Source: Clostridia bacterium
GTDB taxonomy: Bacteria > Bacillota > Clostridia > Oscillospirales > Acutalibacteraceae
Length of the DNA: 64,000 nucleotides
Assembly (NCBI GenBank): GCA_017521365.1
Contig: JAFXCT010000021.1
Coordinates: forward strand, 1 to 64,000
Direction of reading: 5' to 3'
Shown here: piece by piece, positions 16,073 to 25,066 of the stretch
Layout of the letters: each line of letters opens with the position of its first letter
Numbering within the stretch: the stretch's first letter is position 1
Made by a program: the position numbers and the translations under genes
Notes under the pieces: generated by a model
Databases searched by the model: none
Seen by the model: the letters and a program-made list of their open reading frames with translations, nothing else
Told to the model about the DNA's origin: nothing

Positions 16073-17092
16073 ATGAAAGCAATTGTTATTCCAAATCCCA
16101 ATGAAATTGAAATCAGAGATATTCCGATGCCCGAGGTAAAGGAAGGCGAGGCACTTCTTAAGGTTAAATACGTTGGTATCTGCGGCGCTGACGTTGCTTC
16201 TTTTACAGGCAATCAGCCCTTTACAACATACCCGAGAATACCCGGTCACGAGTTTTCGGCTGAAATTGTGACTATTCCGGAAAATGACAAGGGCTTGAAA
16301 GCGGGGGATACCGTTACCTGCAATCCGTATTTTAACTGCGGTGAATGCTATTCTTGTAAGCGCGGCTTTGTCAACTGCTGTACCGATAATCAGACTATGG
16401 GTGTCCAGCGTGACGGTGCTTTCTGTGAATACATATCGATTCCCGTTGATAGAATTTATCCCGGTATGGGTCTGTCTGCGCAGGAGCTTGCACTTATCGA
16501 GCCGTTTTCAATTTCACAGCACGCCGTATCACGTGCCGAAATTAAAGAAACCGATAGCGTGCTTGTTATCGGTGCAGGCCCTATTGGTCTGTTTGCCCTG
16601 CTTGCGGCAAAGCAGAAGTGCAAAAAAATTGCAGTAGCCGATATTCTTGACAACCGTCTGGCTCTCGCTTCCGAGTACGGTGCTGATTCGGTTGTAAACA
16701 CAAAAACAAAATCACTTGAAGAATTTACAAAAGAATTTACCGACGGCAACGGCTTTGATGTATGTATTGAAGCCTGCGGTGTGCCTGAAACCTTCCTTGG
16801 CTGTATCGACAGCGCTGCTTTTGCGGCAAATATAATTCTTATCGGTAACGGTAAAAGAGAAACGAATTTCGTTCATTCCGTTATTCTGAAAAAAGAACTC
16901 AACATTCACGGCAGCCGAAATGCGCTGAAAGCGGATTTTATCAATAATATTGACCTTGTCGCTTCGGGCAAGGCTGATGTAATGAAAATGGTAAGCGGTG
17001 TTTATGATATGTCGGATGCGCTTGATGCCTTCAGAGCTCTTGCGAATAACGACGGTACGCTTGCAAAACTACTTATTAAAATCGGTGACTGA
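16073..17092 (+). CDS. lgoD: LgoD-like zinc alcohol dehydrogenase (L-galactonate 5-dehydrogenase-type)
   Basis: A 339-residue MDR enzyme. Catalytic zinc residues are in VGICGADV and PGHEF; the structural-zinc cysteines are in CGECYSC...NCC. The cofactor motif is VIGAGPIGLFA near residue 167. From memory, the stretches GNQPF-x-x-YPR, LALIEPF-x-IS-x-HAV and GSRNA match E. coli LgoD (YjjN), which oxidises L-galactonate to D-tagaturonate. UxaB, which uses D-tagaturonate, is encoded immediately downstream, supporting the same reaction here. The ATG at 16073 starts one base after the upstream stop; an ORF extended to 16055 lies inside the previous gene and is rejected. The related idonate or threonine dehydrogenase branches remain possible. 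Confidence 0.68.
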   Translation: MKAIVIPNPNEIEIRDIPMPEVKEGEALLKVKYVGICGADVASFTGNQPFTTYPRIPGHEFSAEIVTIPENDKGLKAGDTVTCNPYFNCGECYSCKRGFVNCCTDNQTMGVQRDGAFCEYISIPVDRIYPGMGLSAQELALIEPFSISQHAVSRAEIKETDSVLVIGAGPIGLFALLAAKQKCKKIAVADILDNRLALASEYGADSVVNTKTKSLEEFTKEFTDGNGFDVCIEACGVPETFLGCIDSAAFAANIILIGNGKRETNFVHSVILKKELNIHGSRNALKADFINNIDLVASGKADVMKMVSGVYDMSDALDAFRALANNDGTLAKLLIKIGD

Positions 17093-17093
17093 T

Positions 17094-18410
17094 ATGAAAG
17101 AAACGGTAATTCAATTCGGCGAAGGCAATTTCCTGCGAGGCTTTTTCGATTATTTTCTCGATAAACTTAATAAAAACGGGCTTTACGACGGTAAGGCGGT
17201 TGTTGTTCAGCCCAGAGCAGGCGGTAAGGTTGCCGGCTTGACAGAGCAAGGCTGCAAATATAATCTTTACCTGCGTGGTATTAAAAACGGCGAGGTGAAG
17301 TGCGAGCACAGCCTCGTTGAGTCAATATCCCGCTGTGTTGACCCGTATAAGGATTTTGAGACTTATCTTGTCCTTGCCGACAATCCCGATTTCCGTTTTG
17401 TCGTTTCAAACACAACGGAAGCAGGCATTGAGTTTGATGATACCTGTCAGTTTTCGGACAAGCCCTGCCGGTCTTTCCCAGGAAAACTGACCCGGCTTCT
17501 TTACAGACGTTATAAAAACGGACTTAACGGGTTTGTCTTTTTGCCTTGCGAACTGATTGACAATAACGGTAATGAGCTGAAAAAATGTGTTCTTAAATAT
17601 GCTGAGCTTTGGGGTCTTGAAGATGAGTTTAAGGACTGGATAAACAATGATAATGTTTTTGCAAACACCCTTGTTGACCGAATTGTTACGGGTCATCCCA
17701 ACGACGAAACAGCCGAAAAGCATTCTGAAGACAAGTACCTTGATACTGCCGAAATTTTTCATCTGTGGGTAATTGAAGGCAATTTTGAAAATGAGTTACC
17801 TCTAAAAAAAGCAGGCTTCAACGTTATATGGACAGACGATGCGAAGCCCTACAAAAAAATCAAGGTCAGAATACTTAACGGTGCACATACTTCGCTTGTT
17901 GCGGGTGCGCTCTTATCGGGTGTTGAAACGGTAGGCGAAGCTATGGCGGACGAGATTTGCTTTGCGTTTCTTGAAAGCATTATGAATAATGAAATACTGC
18001 CGACAATAGGTGAAACGCAGGAAAGCAAGGCTTTTGCTGCAAGCGTTTTTGACCGCTTTAAGAATCCGTTTATTCAGTACAAGTGGCGCTCAATAGCGCT
18101 TAATTCCGTCAGCAAATTTTCCGTTCGGGTTTTGCCGACGATACTTGAATATAAAGAGAAATTCGGCTCATATCCGAGAGGCCTCACTCTTGCATTGGCT
18201 TACCTGATATATTTCTATAAGAACGATATTCCCGAAGATAATGCAAGTGTTGTAGAAATTATGAAAAACGATAGTATCGAAGATATACTGAAAAATACTG
18301 CGTTGTGGCAAGCGGATATTTCCGACCTTGCTCAAACGGTAAATTATTATTATGAGAAAATTGAAGCACTCGGTGCAAAGGAAGCAATGAAATGGATACT
18401 GTCAGAATAA
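17094..18410 (+). CDS. uxaB: Tagaturonate reductase (altronate oxidoreductase)
   Basis: A 438-residue mannitol-dehydrogenase-family enzyme that reduces D-tagaturonate to D-altronate with NADH in hexuronate catabolism. UxaB-type blocks are visible: QFGEGNFLRGF at the N-terminus, VSNTTEAGIEF, PGKLTRLLY, LPCELIDNNGNELK, TLVDRIVTGHP, KVRILNGAHTSLV with the family's catalytic-region lysine, and FRNPF/FKNPF-type motifs near the C-terminus. The true start is the ATG at 17094, one base after the upstream stop, not the upstream in-frame codon within lgoD. The stop overlaps the start of uxaA. Fructuronate reductase (UxuB) is the nearest alternative, but these blocks fit UxaB better. Confidence 0.85.
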   Translation: MKETVIQFGEGNFLRGFFDYFLDKLNKNGLYDGKAVVVQPRAGGKVAGLTEQGCKYNLYLRGIKNGEVKCEHSLVESISRCVDPYKDFETYLVLADNPDFRFVVSNTTEAGIEFDDTCQFSDKPCRSFPGKLTRLLYRRYKNGLNGFVFLPCELIDNNGNELKKCVLKYAELWGLEDEFKDWINNDNVFANTLVDRIVTGHPNDETAEKHSEDKYLDTAEIFHLWVIEGNFENELPLKKAGFNVIWTDDAKPYKKIKVRILNGAHTSLVAGALLSGVETVGEAMADEICFAFLESIMNNEILPTIGETQESKAFAASVFDRFKNPFIQYKWRSIALNSVSKFSVRVLPTILEYKEKFGSYPRGLTLALAYLIYFYKNDIPEDNASVVEIMKNDSIEDILKNTALWQADISDLAQTVNYYYEKIEALGAKEAMKWILSE

Positions 18411-19764
18411 GCAGTAAGGATAACGTATGCGTTGACCTTTCAAGCGGCCATAAATTTGCCCTGTTTGAAATACAAAAGGGCGAGGACGTAATAAAATACG
18501 GCTTTCCTATCGGCATCGCCACCGAAAGTATATCCGTGGGTGAGCTTGTACATTCCCACAATATGAAAACCAAGCTCGGCGATATTCTTGCTTATGATTA
18601 TTCACCGAAATTTTCTCCTCTGTCTGAAAAAGCTCCGTTTTTGATTAATGCTTACGTGCGCAAAAACGGTGATATCGGAATTAGAAATGATATCTGGATA
18701 GTTCCGAGTGTAGGCTGTGTAAACAGCATTGCAAAGGCGCTTAGCGAGAAAACCGGTGCAATCAGCTTTTCGCATCCTTACGGGTGCAGTCAGCTTGGCG
18801 ACGATATGAGAATAACACAGCTTATTCTCAAAGGTCTTATTAACCACCCGAATGCAGGCGGTGTGCTTGTGTTGGGCTTGGGCTGTGAGAATAACAATAT
18901 TGACGAGATGAAAAAAATTCTCGGCAATTGGGATGAGGACAGGGTCAAGTTCCTGTCTGTTCAGTCCTGCGAAAATGAGCTTGATGAAGGCTCGGAATTA
19001 TTGAAGAATTAAAGCTTACCGCTTCAAAGGATGTCCGTAAATCCGTACCCGTATCAAAGCTGAAAATCGGGCTCAAATGCGGTGGGTCGGATGGTTTTTC
19101 GGGAATTACCGCAAACGCTGTTGTCGGACTTGTTACGGATGAAATCTGTGCTATGGGCGGTACTGCCGTGCTTACCGAGGTGCCCGAAATGTTCGGTGCC
19201 GAAACCGTGCTTTTTGACCGATGTGTCAGCAGGGATATTTTTGATAAAAGCGTAAAGCTGCTTAATGATTTCAAGCAATATTTCAAAAATCACGGTCAGC
19301 CCGTTTCGGAAAATCCGTCGCCCGGAAACAAAGAGGGCGGTATAACCACGCTTGAAGAAAAGTCTCTCGGCTGTGTCCAGAAAGGCGGTACGGCTCCTGT
19401 TGTTGACGTTCTTGACTATGGTGAAGCCGCGGTAAAGCCTGGCTTGAATTTGCTCAACGGACCGGGTAACGACATTGTTTCCGTAACAAATTTAGCCGCT
19501 TGCGGCTGTCATCTCGTGCTGTTTACAACCGGCAGGGGAACACCGCTCGGCGGTGCCGTGCCTACAGTTAAAATCGCCTCAAACGATATGATAGCAAGCA
19601 ATAAACCTCATTGGATTGATTTTTCCGCTTTCGGTTCGGATAAAAAACAGAAAGCCGATGAGCTGTTGAGGCTGATAAAAAATATCTGTGACGGAGAACA
19701 AACCAAAAACGAAATTCACGGTAACAGAGAAATTGCAATTTTTAAAGACGGAGTAACGTTATGA
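18392..19764 (+). pseudogene. uxaA: Altronate dehydratase, broken by a one-base frameshift
   Basis: Normally dehydrates D-altronate to 2-keto-3-deoxy-D-gluconate. The first frame (18392-19012) carries the N-terminal SAF-like domain and UxaA blocks NGDIGIRNDIW, SHPYGCSQLGDD and LGLGCENN, then stops. The second frame continues from about 18997 with IIEELKLTASKDVRK, then KCGGSDGFSGITAN and the rest of the enzyme to 19764. Adding one A in the short A run at 18996-18997 would give a continuous protein of about 457 residues, close to the family's 490-500. Neither half has its own convincing start for the second part. This may be a real mutation or an assembly error. The 3' end overlaps the next gene by ATGA, an intact operon join. 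Confidence 0.82.
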
Positions 19765-20627
19765 TTATTGATGCACACGCACACCTGTGGAAAATACAGA
19801 ATGGCATTGTCAACGGCAGGCCCGTATTTGATATCGGCGGCGGTAAAAGTAATTTCGGCGGTGAAATCCGACAAATGATGCCTCCCTTTATGACCGACGG
19901 CGAAAACACCGTTGAAAGATTTCTGGCAAATATGGACTACGCAGGGGTAAGTGGCGCCGTAATTACTCAGGAGTATATCGACGGTAATCAGGACGAATAT
20001 CTGCTTTCTTGCAAGAGCGACAGAATTAAAATCTGTGCTTTATATGAAGAAAAACCGCTCGGAAACATAAGTGGCTTTGACGGTATTAAAATTTGTGCAG
20101 GAAGGCTTGCAGACAGAAATCTGCTCAACCATCTTGAGCCGTTCAAAGCGGCGAATGATATGGGCAAATTTATTTCGGTTGACCTTGCTGACGGTGCCGA
20201 GCAAACGGAAATGGTGCACAAAATAGCCGGAATGTTTCCGGATTTGAAAATTGCCGTTGGCCATTTCGGTATGGTTACCCGTGACGGTTGGCTTGAGCAA
20301 ATCCGTCTCGCTGAAAATAAAAATGTTTTTATTGAAAGCGGCGGCATAACCTGGCTTTTCAATGCGGAATTTTATCCGTTTCCGTCAGCTGTTGAAGCAA
20401 TCAGAACAGCGGCTGATATGGTAGGTTATGAAAAACTGATGTGGGGCAGCGACTATCCCAGAACAATGACTGCAATAACATATAAGATGAGTCTTGATTT
20501 TGTCGAGAAAACAAAAGAAATATCTGAAAAAGATAAACTGCTGTTCCTCGGTGAAAATGCAAGGAGTTTTTACGGATTTGCAAATATACCCGTTCCTGAA
20601 AAAGTAAGAAATATGGTTGAGGATTGA
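19761..20627 (+). CDS. Amidohydrolase-2 family protein, probable sugar lactonase
   Basis: A 288-residue metal-dependent TIM-barrel hydrolase. DAHAHLW at residues 4-10 gives the metal-binding H-x-H, VGHFGMV near 172 supplies further ligands, and WGSDYPR near 232 carries the conserved aspartate. This layout fits the COG2159/COG3618 group, which includes lactonases of L-fuconate, L-rhamnonate and related acids. In an operon that starts with an aldose dehydrogenase and ends with an aldonate dehydratase, opening a sugar lactone is the most economical role. A decarboxylase or other amidohydrolase activity cannot be excluded. It starts inside the uxaA stop (ATGA). Confidence 0.68.
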   Translation: MIIDAHAHLWKIQNGIVNGRPVFDIGGGKSNFGGEIRQMMPPFMTDGENTVERFLANMDYAGVSGAVITQEYIDGNQDEYLLSCKSDRIKICALYEEKPLGNISGFDGIKICAGRLADRNLLNHLEPFKAANDMGKFISVDLADGAEQTEMVHKIAGMFPDLKIAVGHFGMVTRDGWLEQIRLAENKNVFIESGGITWLFNAEFYPFPSAVEAIRTAADMVGYEKLMWGSDYPRTMTAITYKMSLDFVEKTKEISEKDKLLFLGENARSFYGFANIPVPEKVRNMVED

Positions 20628-20650
20628 CAAAACTAAACAGTAATTATAAT
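20624..20650 (+). promoter_or_regulatory. Possible promoter for the GH3 gene
   Basis: Perfect TTGACA (20624-20629) and perfect TATAAT (20645-20650), but separated by only 15 bases, short of the usual 16-18. It may be weak or activator-dependent. It overlaps the stop codon of the amidohydrolase gene. Confidence 0.4.
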
Positions 20651-20673
20651 TTCAATATTTTGGCGGTGTTGCT

Positions 20674-23073
20674 ATGAAAATTATTCAGAAGGCTTTGGGT
20701 ATGGTTGCCCGTAAAATAAACTCACTTGCACAGGCTCAGGGTACAGGCTTTGCCGAAGGCGAGGTTACTCCCTGTATGCCCGAGCTTGTCCGTGCCGCTG
20801 CGGCAGAGGGTGCCGTTTTGCTCAAAAACAACGGTGTTCTTCCGTTTGATAAAGGTGAAACAGTTTCTCTTTTCGGCAGAATTCAGGTTAATACATTTTT
20901 TGTCGGCTACGGCTCGGGCGGCGACGTAAGTGCACCGTACAAGGTAAGTTATCTTGAAGGTATAAGGAACTGTGAGAGCATTACTCTGAATACCGAGCTT
21001 GCCGATATTTATACAAAATGGTGCGAAAAAAATCCCGTTTTTGACTCTGTCTGGGGTATGTGGCCGCGCTTCCTTCCCGAAATGCCGCTTGATGAAAAAA
21101 CGGTTAAATCTGCTGCACAAAAATCAGATGCGGCCGTTGTTTTTATCGGCAGGTCATCGGGTGAGGACAGAGAAAACATTCTCAAAAAGGGCAGTTATTA
21201 TCTTACGGATGAAGAAACGGATATGCTCCGCAAGGTAACCGCAGAATTCAATAAGGTTGCGGTTGTACTCAACATCGGCTGTGTTATGGATTTTTCACAG
21301 CTTTATGAATTCGGCGACAAAATCGGTGCAATTCTTATTGCCTGGCAGGGCGGTATGGAGAGCGGAAATGCTCTGGCAAATTTGCTTTGCGGTAAGGCTT
21401 CACCCTGCGGAAAGCTTACGGATACAATAGCAAAGAGCTATAACGATTATCCGAGCAGCAATAATTTCGGAAACAAGAAATTCAATAATTACGAAGAGGA
21501 TATTTTTGTCGGCTACCGCTATTTTTCTACGTTTGATGGGGATAAAGTGCTGTATCCATTTGGCTTCGGCCTCGGATATGCCGGCTTTGACGTTGACTGC
21601 CTTTCTGTAAATGTCGGCAAAGAAAATACTGATGTTACGGTTAAGGTTAAAAACTATTCTGAAAAGCACTCGGGTAAAGAGGTTGTACAGGTCTATTACG
21701 GTGCGGAAAATACTGCGCTTGTTAAGCCCGGTAAACAGCTTGTCGGCTTTGCAAAAACCAAGCTTCTTGCCCCCGGTGAGGAGCAGGAGTTGGTTATTTC
21801 TTATTCAAATAAATCCTATGCTTCTTACGATGATTCGGGCATAACGGGCTGCAAAAATTCCTGGGTGCAGGAAAAGGGTTACTATAAAATTTATGTCGGT
21901 ACAGATTCTGTTTCTGCTTGCGAATATGCCGGCTTTGAGAGTGAAACAAAGCTTGTCGAACAGCTTTCACAGTGTTCCGCCCCTGCCGAACGCTTCGACA
22001 GAATTGACAGCCTTGACAAATCAAAGCATCCCGTTGAATTGAATCAAAAAGAAATAAAAGCGCTTATTAAGAAGAATATTCCTGTGGATATTGCTTTGAC
22101 GGGTGATAAGGGCTATAAACTCGCTGATGTTAAATCGGGCAAGGTGCCGCTTGACGTTTTTGTTGCACAGCTTAGCCTTGATGAGCTTGAAGCAATCAGC
22201 CGAGGCGATTACCGAATGGGCAGTCCTTTGGGTGCTCTCGGCAACGCAGGCGTTCTGGGCGGCGTTCTGCCTTCTCTGCGGGAAAAGGGTGTGCGTCCGG
22301 TTACAACAACGGACGGGCCCTCGGGTATCAGATTAAAAGCAAGCTGTTCGCTTCTGCCAATAGGCACGCTTCTTGCTTGCTCGTGGAATGAAGAATTGGT
22401 GGAAAACTTATATTCTCTTGTCGGCAAAGAGATGCTTGACAGGGGCTCTGATGTGTTGCTTGCACCGGGTATGAATATTCACAGAAATCCCTTGTGCGGC
22501 AGAAATTTCGAGTATTTCAGCGAAGACCCGCTTATAAGCGGAAAAATTGCCGCCGCAGTTGTTCGGGGTGTACAAACGAGCGGACCGAGTGCCTGTCCGA
22601 AGCATTTTGCCTGTAACAATCAGGAAACAAACCGATGCTATAATGACTCAAGGGTGAGCGAAAGAGCACTGCGTGAGATTTATCTCAAAGGCTTTGAAAT
22701 CTGCGTAAAAGAAGCAAAGCCGAAGTGTATTATGACCTCTTACAATAAAATTAACGGCGTGTGGGGACACTATAACTATGAGCTTTGTGAATCCGTTCTC
22801 CGCAGAGAATGGGGTTATGAAGGCATGGTTATGACCGACTGGTGGATGAGAAAGAGCAAGAGTCCCGAGTTCCCGTCAGTGCGCAACAACGGCTACCGTG
22901 TTCGTGCAGGTGTTGACGTGCTTATGCCGGGCGGTGACAGAACTTCAAAGCCAAAGCCCGATGGCACCTTGCTTGAAACCTACGGAAAGCCCGACGGTAT
23001 AACGCTTGGCGAAATGCAGCGCACCGCAAAGAATGTTTTAGGACTTGTTCTCAATCTTCCCGAAAAAGATTGA
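20674..23073 (+). CDS. GH3 family glycosidase with swapped domain order
   Basis: A 799-residue GH3 enzyme, probably a beta-glucosidase or related exo-glycosidase, with no clear signal peptide. The usual order is reversed. The GH3 C-terminal alpha/beta sandwich comes first (AAEGAVLLKNNGVLPF near residue 40, AWQGGMESGNALANLL near 220). A fibronectin-III-like domain follows (about 310-400). The catalytic TIM-barrel comes last (TTDGPSGIR near 545, PGMNIHRNPLCGRNFEYFSEDP near 605, KHFACNNQE near 645). The nucleophile is Asp722 in MVMTDWW. Reversed GH3s are known from rumen clostridia such as Ruminococcus albus. The signature blocks are intact, so it should be active. Confidence 0.88.
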   Translation: MKIIQKALGMVARKINSLAQAQGTGFAEGEVTPCMPELVRAAAAEGAVLLKNNGVLPFDKGETVSLFGRIQVNTFFVGYGSGGDVSAPYKVSYLEGIRNCESITLNTELADIYTKWCEKNPVFDSVWGMWPRFLPEMPLDEKTVKSAAQKSDAAVVFIGRSSGEDRENILKKGSYYLTDEETDMLRKVTAEFNKVAVVLNIGCVMDFSQLYEFGDKIGAILIAWQGGMESGNALANLLCGKASPCGKLTDTIAKSYNDYPSSNNFGNKKFNNYEEDIFVGYRYFSTFDGDKVLYPFGFGLGYAGFDVDCLSVNVGKENTDVTVKVKNYSEKHSGKEVVQVYYGAENTALVKPGKQLVGFAKTKLLAPGEEQELVISYSNKSYASYDDSGITGCKNSWVQEKGYYKIYVGTDSVSACEYAGFESETKLVEQLSQCSAPAERFDRIDSLDKSKHPVELNQKEIKALIKKNIPVDIALTGDKGYKLADVKSGKVPLDVFVAQLSLDELEAISRGDYRMGSPLGALGNAGVLGGVLPSLREKGVRPVTTTDGPSGIRLKASCSLLPIGTLLACSWNEELVENLYSLVGKEMLDRGSDVLLAPGMNIHRNPLCGRNFEYFSEDPLISGKIAAAVVRGVQTSGPSACPKHFACNNQETNRCYNDSRVSERALREIYLKGFEICVKEAKPKCIMTSYNKINGVWGHYNYELCESVLRREWGYEGMVMTDWWMRKSKSPEFPSVRNNGYRVRAGVDVLMPGGDRTSKPKPDGTLLETYGKPDGITLGEMQRTAKNVLGLVLNLPEKD

Positions 23074-23098
23074 CTTTATATAAGCGGCATTATATAAT
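23070..23098 (+). promoter_or_regulatory. Promoter for the WYL regulator gene
   Basis: TTGACT (23070-23075), a 17-base spacer and perfect TATAAT (23093-23098). The -35 overlaps the stop codon of the GH3 gene. Confidence 0.7.
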
Positions 23099-23126
23099 CT
23101 AATTTATGTTTACGGGGGTGTCGTCA

Positions 23127-24122
23127 ATGGGCAACGGTAAGCAGCGATTACTTGCTACGGCTGATTTCTTTAAGAAATATACTGACGAAGAGCATATTTA
23201 TTCCGCTGTTGAAATCTGCGAATTTCTTGCTGAAAAAGGTATAGATGCCGAGCGTAAGGCTCTTTACGGCGATATCGATGCCCTGCGTGAAACGGGTATG
23301 GATATTGTCTGTACGAGAAGCCCTAAAAAAGGCTATTTTCTTGCTTCTCGCGAGTTTGAGGAAGCGGAAGTGCGCCTTATCAGCGATGCGGTTCAGGCGG
23401 CAAAATTCATAACTGCGAAAAAAACGGATGCTCTTGTCGGAAAAATCGGCGGCTTGCTCAGCCAGCCTCAGGCTGAAAGGTTAGAATCGCAGGTTTATAT
23501 CGACCGTTCAAGAAAACGTAAAAATGAAGAAATTTATTACACGATAGATACCCTGCATAAGGCTATTCTTGCCAGAAAACAGGTGCGGTTTACCTATTCG
23601 CATCTTACCGTAAACGGCGACCTTGAGGTTGAACTTGCAGAAAGGGAATTTACCGTTAATCCCTATGCGCTTATCTGGTCAAACGACCATTATTATCTCG
23701 TGTGTAATAATCCTAACTATAACAACCTTATGCACACGAGGCTTGACAGAATGAAGGGCGTTGAGCAGCTTAACACGCCTGCGAGGCACTTCAGTACGGT
23801 TTCCTCTTATAAGGATAGGTTTGATTCTGCCGATTATGCGGGAAAGCTGTTTAATATGTTTTCCGGTCAGGAGCAGCGTGTTTCGCTGCGCTGCTCGAAC
23901 AGAATTCTTGAAGAAATCGTTGACCGCTTCGGCGAAAACATCAAGTTCAAATCACAGAATGCGGACTCCTTTACGGCGGAAATTACCGCAATTACGGGTG
24001 AAGGTTTTATTTCGTGGGTTTTGCAGTACGGTGCTGATATCAAGGTTATTTATCCCGCCGAACTTCGCAACGCAATCTGCGAAAGGGCAGCCCAGATAGT
24101 TAAAACATACAGCAAGGAATAG
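23127..24122 (+). CDS. WYL-domain transcriptional regulator
   Basis: A 331-residue DNA-binding protein. The first 70 residues form a winged helix-turn-helix of the DeoR/HTH_11 type (HIYSAVEICEFLAEKGI...ERKALYGDIDAL). The central part is a WYL ligand-binding domain (about residues 135-215), with the conserved arginine in the YNNLMHTRLDRM segment, followed by a WYL C-terminal extension. Such proteins sense nucleic acid or nucleotide ligands or act as local regulators. The ATG at 23127 is seven bases after GGGGGTG; the in-frame ATG at 23106 has no site. It could regulate the adjacent glycosidase or the exonuclease gene that follows after 20 bases. Confidence 0.78.
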   Translation: MGNGKQRLLATADFFKKYTDEEHIYSAVEICEFLAEKGIDAERKALYGDIDALRETGMDIVCTRSPKKGYFLASREFEEAEVRLISDAVQAAKFITAKKTDALVGKIGGLLSQPQAERLESQVYIDRSRKRKNEEIYYTIDTLHKAILARKQVRFTYSHLTVNGDLEVELAEREFTVNPYALIWSNDHYYLVCNNPNYNNLMHTRLDRMKGVEQLNTPARHFSTVSSYKDRFDSADYAGKLFNMFSGQEQRVSLRCSNRILEEIVDRFGENIKFKSQNADSFTAEITAITGEGFISWVLQYGADIKVIYPAELRNAICERAAQIVKTYSKE

Positions 24123-24142
24123 TGTGGTGACGTTTTAAAATA

Positions 24143-25015
24143 ATGCAATACGTAGTTTTTGACCTTGAGTGGAACAACGTTTACGGCCGCAAAATCAACG
24201 GCTTTATTAACGAAATTATAGAAATAGGCGCAGTCAAGCTTGATGAAAATCTTAACGAGCTTTCGAGCTTTTCGAGCTTTGTTAAGCCAAGCATCGGCAA
24301 GCGTCTTCGCGGCAGCGTAAAAGAGCTCACGCACATCACCAACGATGATGTTCTCGGCGGTGAGCCGTTTACGCACGTGTTCTCTTCGTTCAGAAAGTGG
24401 ATAGGTGCCGAGCCGACCGTTGTGCTCACGTGGGGTGACGGCGACATCAGAGTTCTGATTGAGAATTACAAATACCTGAACGGCATTGCATTTATACCTT
24501 TCCTTACCGATTATGTTGATTTACAGAGCTTTGTTCAGCGTAAACTTGATACACCTAAAGGACAGCAGGTGGGTCTCGGCAAGGCTGCCGAGCTACTCGG
24601 AATTGACGATAACAGCTATTCTCACCACCGTGCTCTTGATGACAGCCGCCTTAGTGCGGAATGCTTCAAAAAGGTTTTTGATTGGGACGAGCTTACCGAT
24701 TATATCAGGGTTTGCTCCTCGGATTTTTATGCCAAGCTTGCTTTCAAGCCTCATCCCATCAGTAACCTCAAGAATCCTCTTGTTGACAAAAAGCAGCTTA
24801 CTTATTTCTGTCCCGATTGCCGTGTTAATGCACACAGACAGACGGAGTGGAAGTATTCCAACAGATTTTTCAGGGCTGTTTTCAGGTGTCCGTGCTGTGG
24901 AAAAATGTCCCGTGTTTCCGTGCGTTTTATGAAAATGTACGACAGGGTTGACGTTAAAAAGTCCGTTGTTCCTTACGTGCCGCCCGAGCAGGAAAAGCCG
25001 AAAACCGATGAATAA
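24143..25015 (+). CDS. DEDDh 3'-5' exonuclease with C-terminal zinc ribbon
   Basis: A 290-residue exonuclease of the DnaQ/ERI-1-like fold. The DEDD residues are visible: Asp7 and Glu9 in VFDLEW, an Asp in the TWGDGDIRVL segment near 100, and the HHRALDDS motif near 155 supplying the histidine and last aspartate. The C-terminal 80 residues carry a zinc ribbon (CPDC...CPCC). Such proteins trim RNA or DNA 3' ends. It is separate from the replication genes, but the PolC in this window lacks its own exonuclease, so it is one candidate for a trans-acting proofreader among others in the genome. It lies 20 bases after the WYL regulator. Confidence 0.8.
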   Translation: MQYVVFDLEWNNVYGRKINGFINEIIEIGAVKLDENLNELSSFSSFVKPSIGKRLRGSVKELTHITNDDVLGGEPFTHVFSSFRKWIGAEPTVVLTWGDGDIRVLIENYKYLNGIAFIPFLTDYVDLQSFVQRKLDTPKGQQVGLGKAAELLGIDDNSYSHHRALDDSRLSAECFKKVFDWDELTDYIRVCSSDFYAKLAFKPHPISNLKNPLVDKKQLTYFCPDCRVNAHRQTEWKYSNRFFRAVFRCPCCGKMSRVSVRFMKMYDRVDVKKSVVPYVPPEQEKPKTDE

Positions 25016-25023
25016 TAAAAATT

Positions 25024-25055
25024 ACGGCGGTTGCTGTCAGGTCAGCAACCGCCGT
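25024..25055. terminator. Hairpin between exonuclease and DUF1294 genes
   Basis: A 13-bp perfect stem (ACGGCGGTTGCTG / CAGCAACCGCCGT) with a six-base loop. Read on the minus strand it is followed by AATTTTTATT, a reasonable terminator; on the plus strand the T tract is weak. Confidence 0.75.
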
Positions 25056-25066
25056 TGTTATACGGG

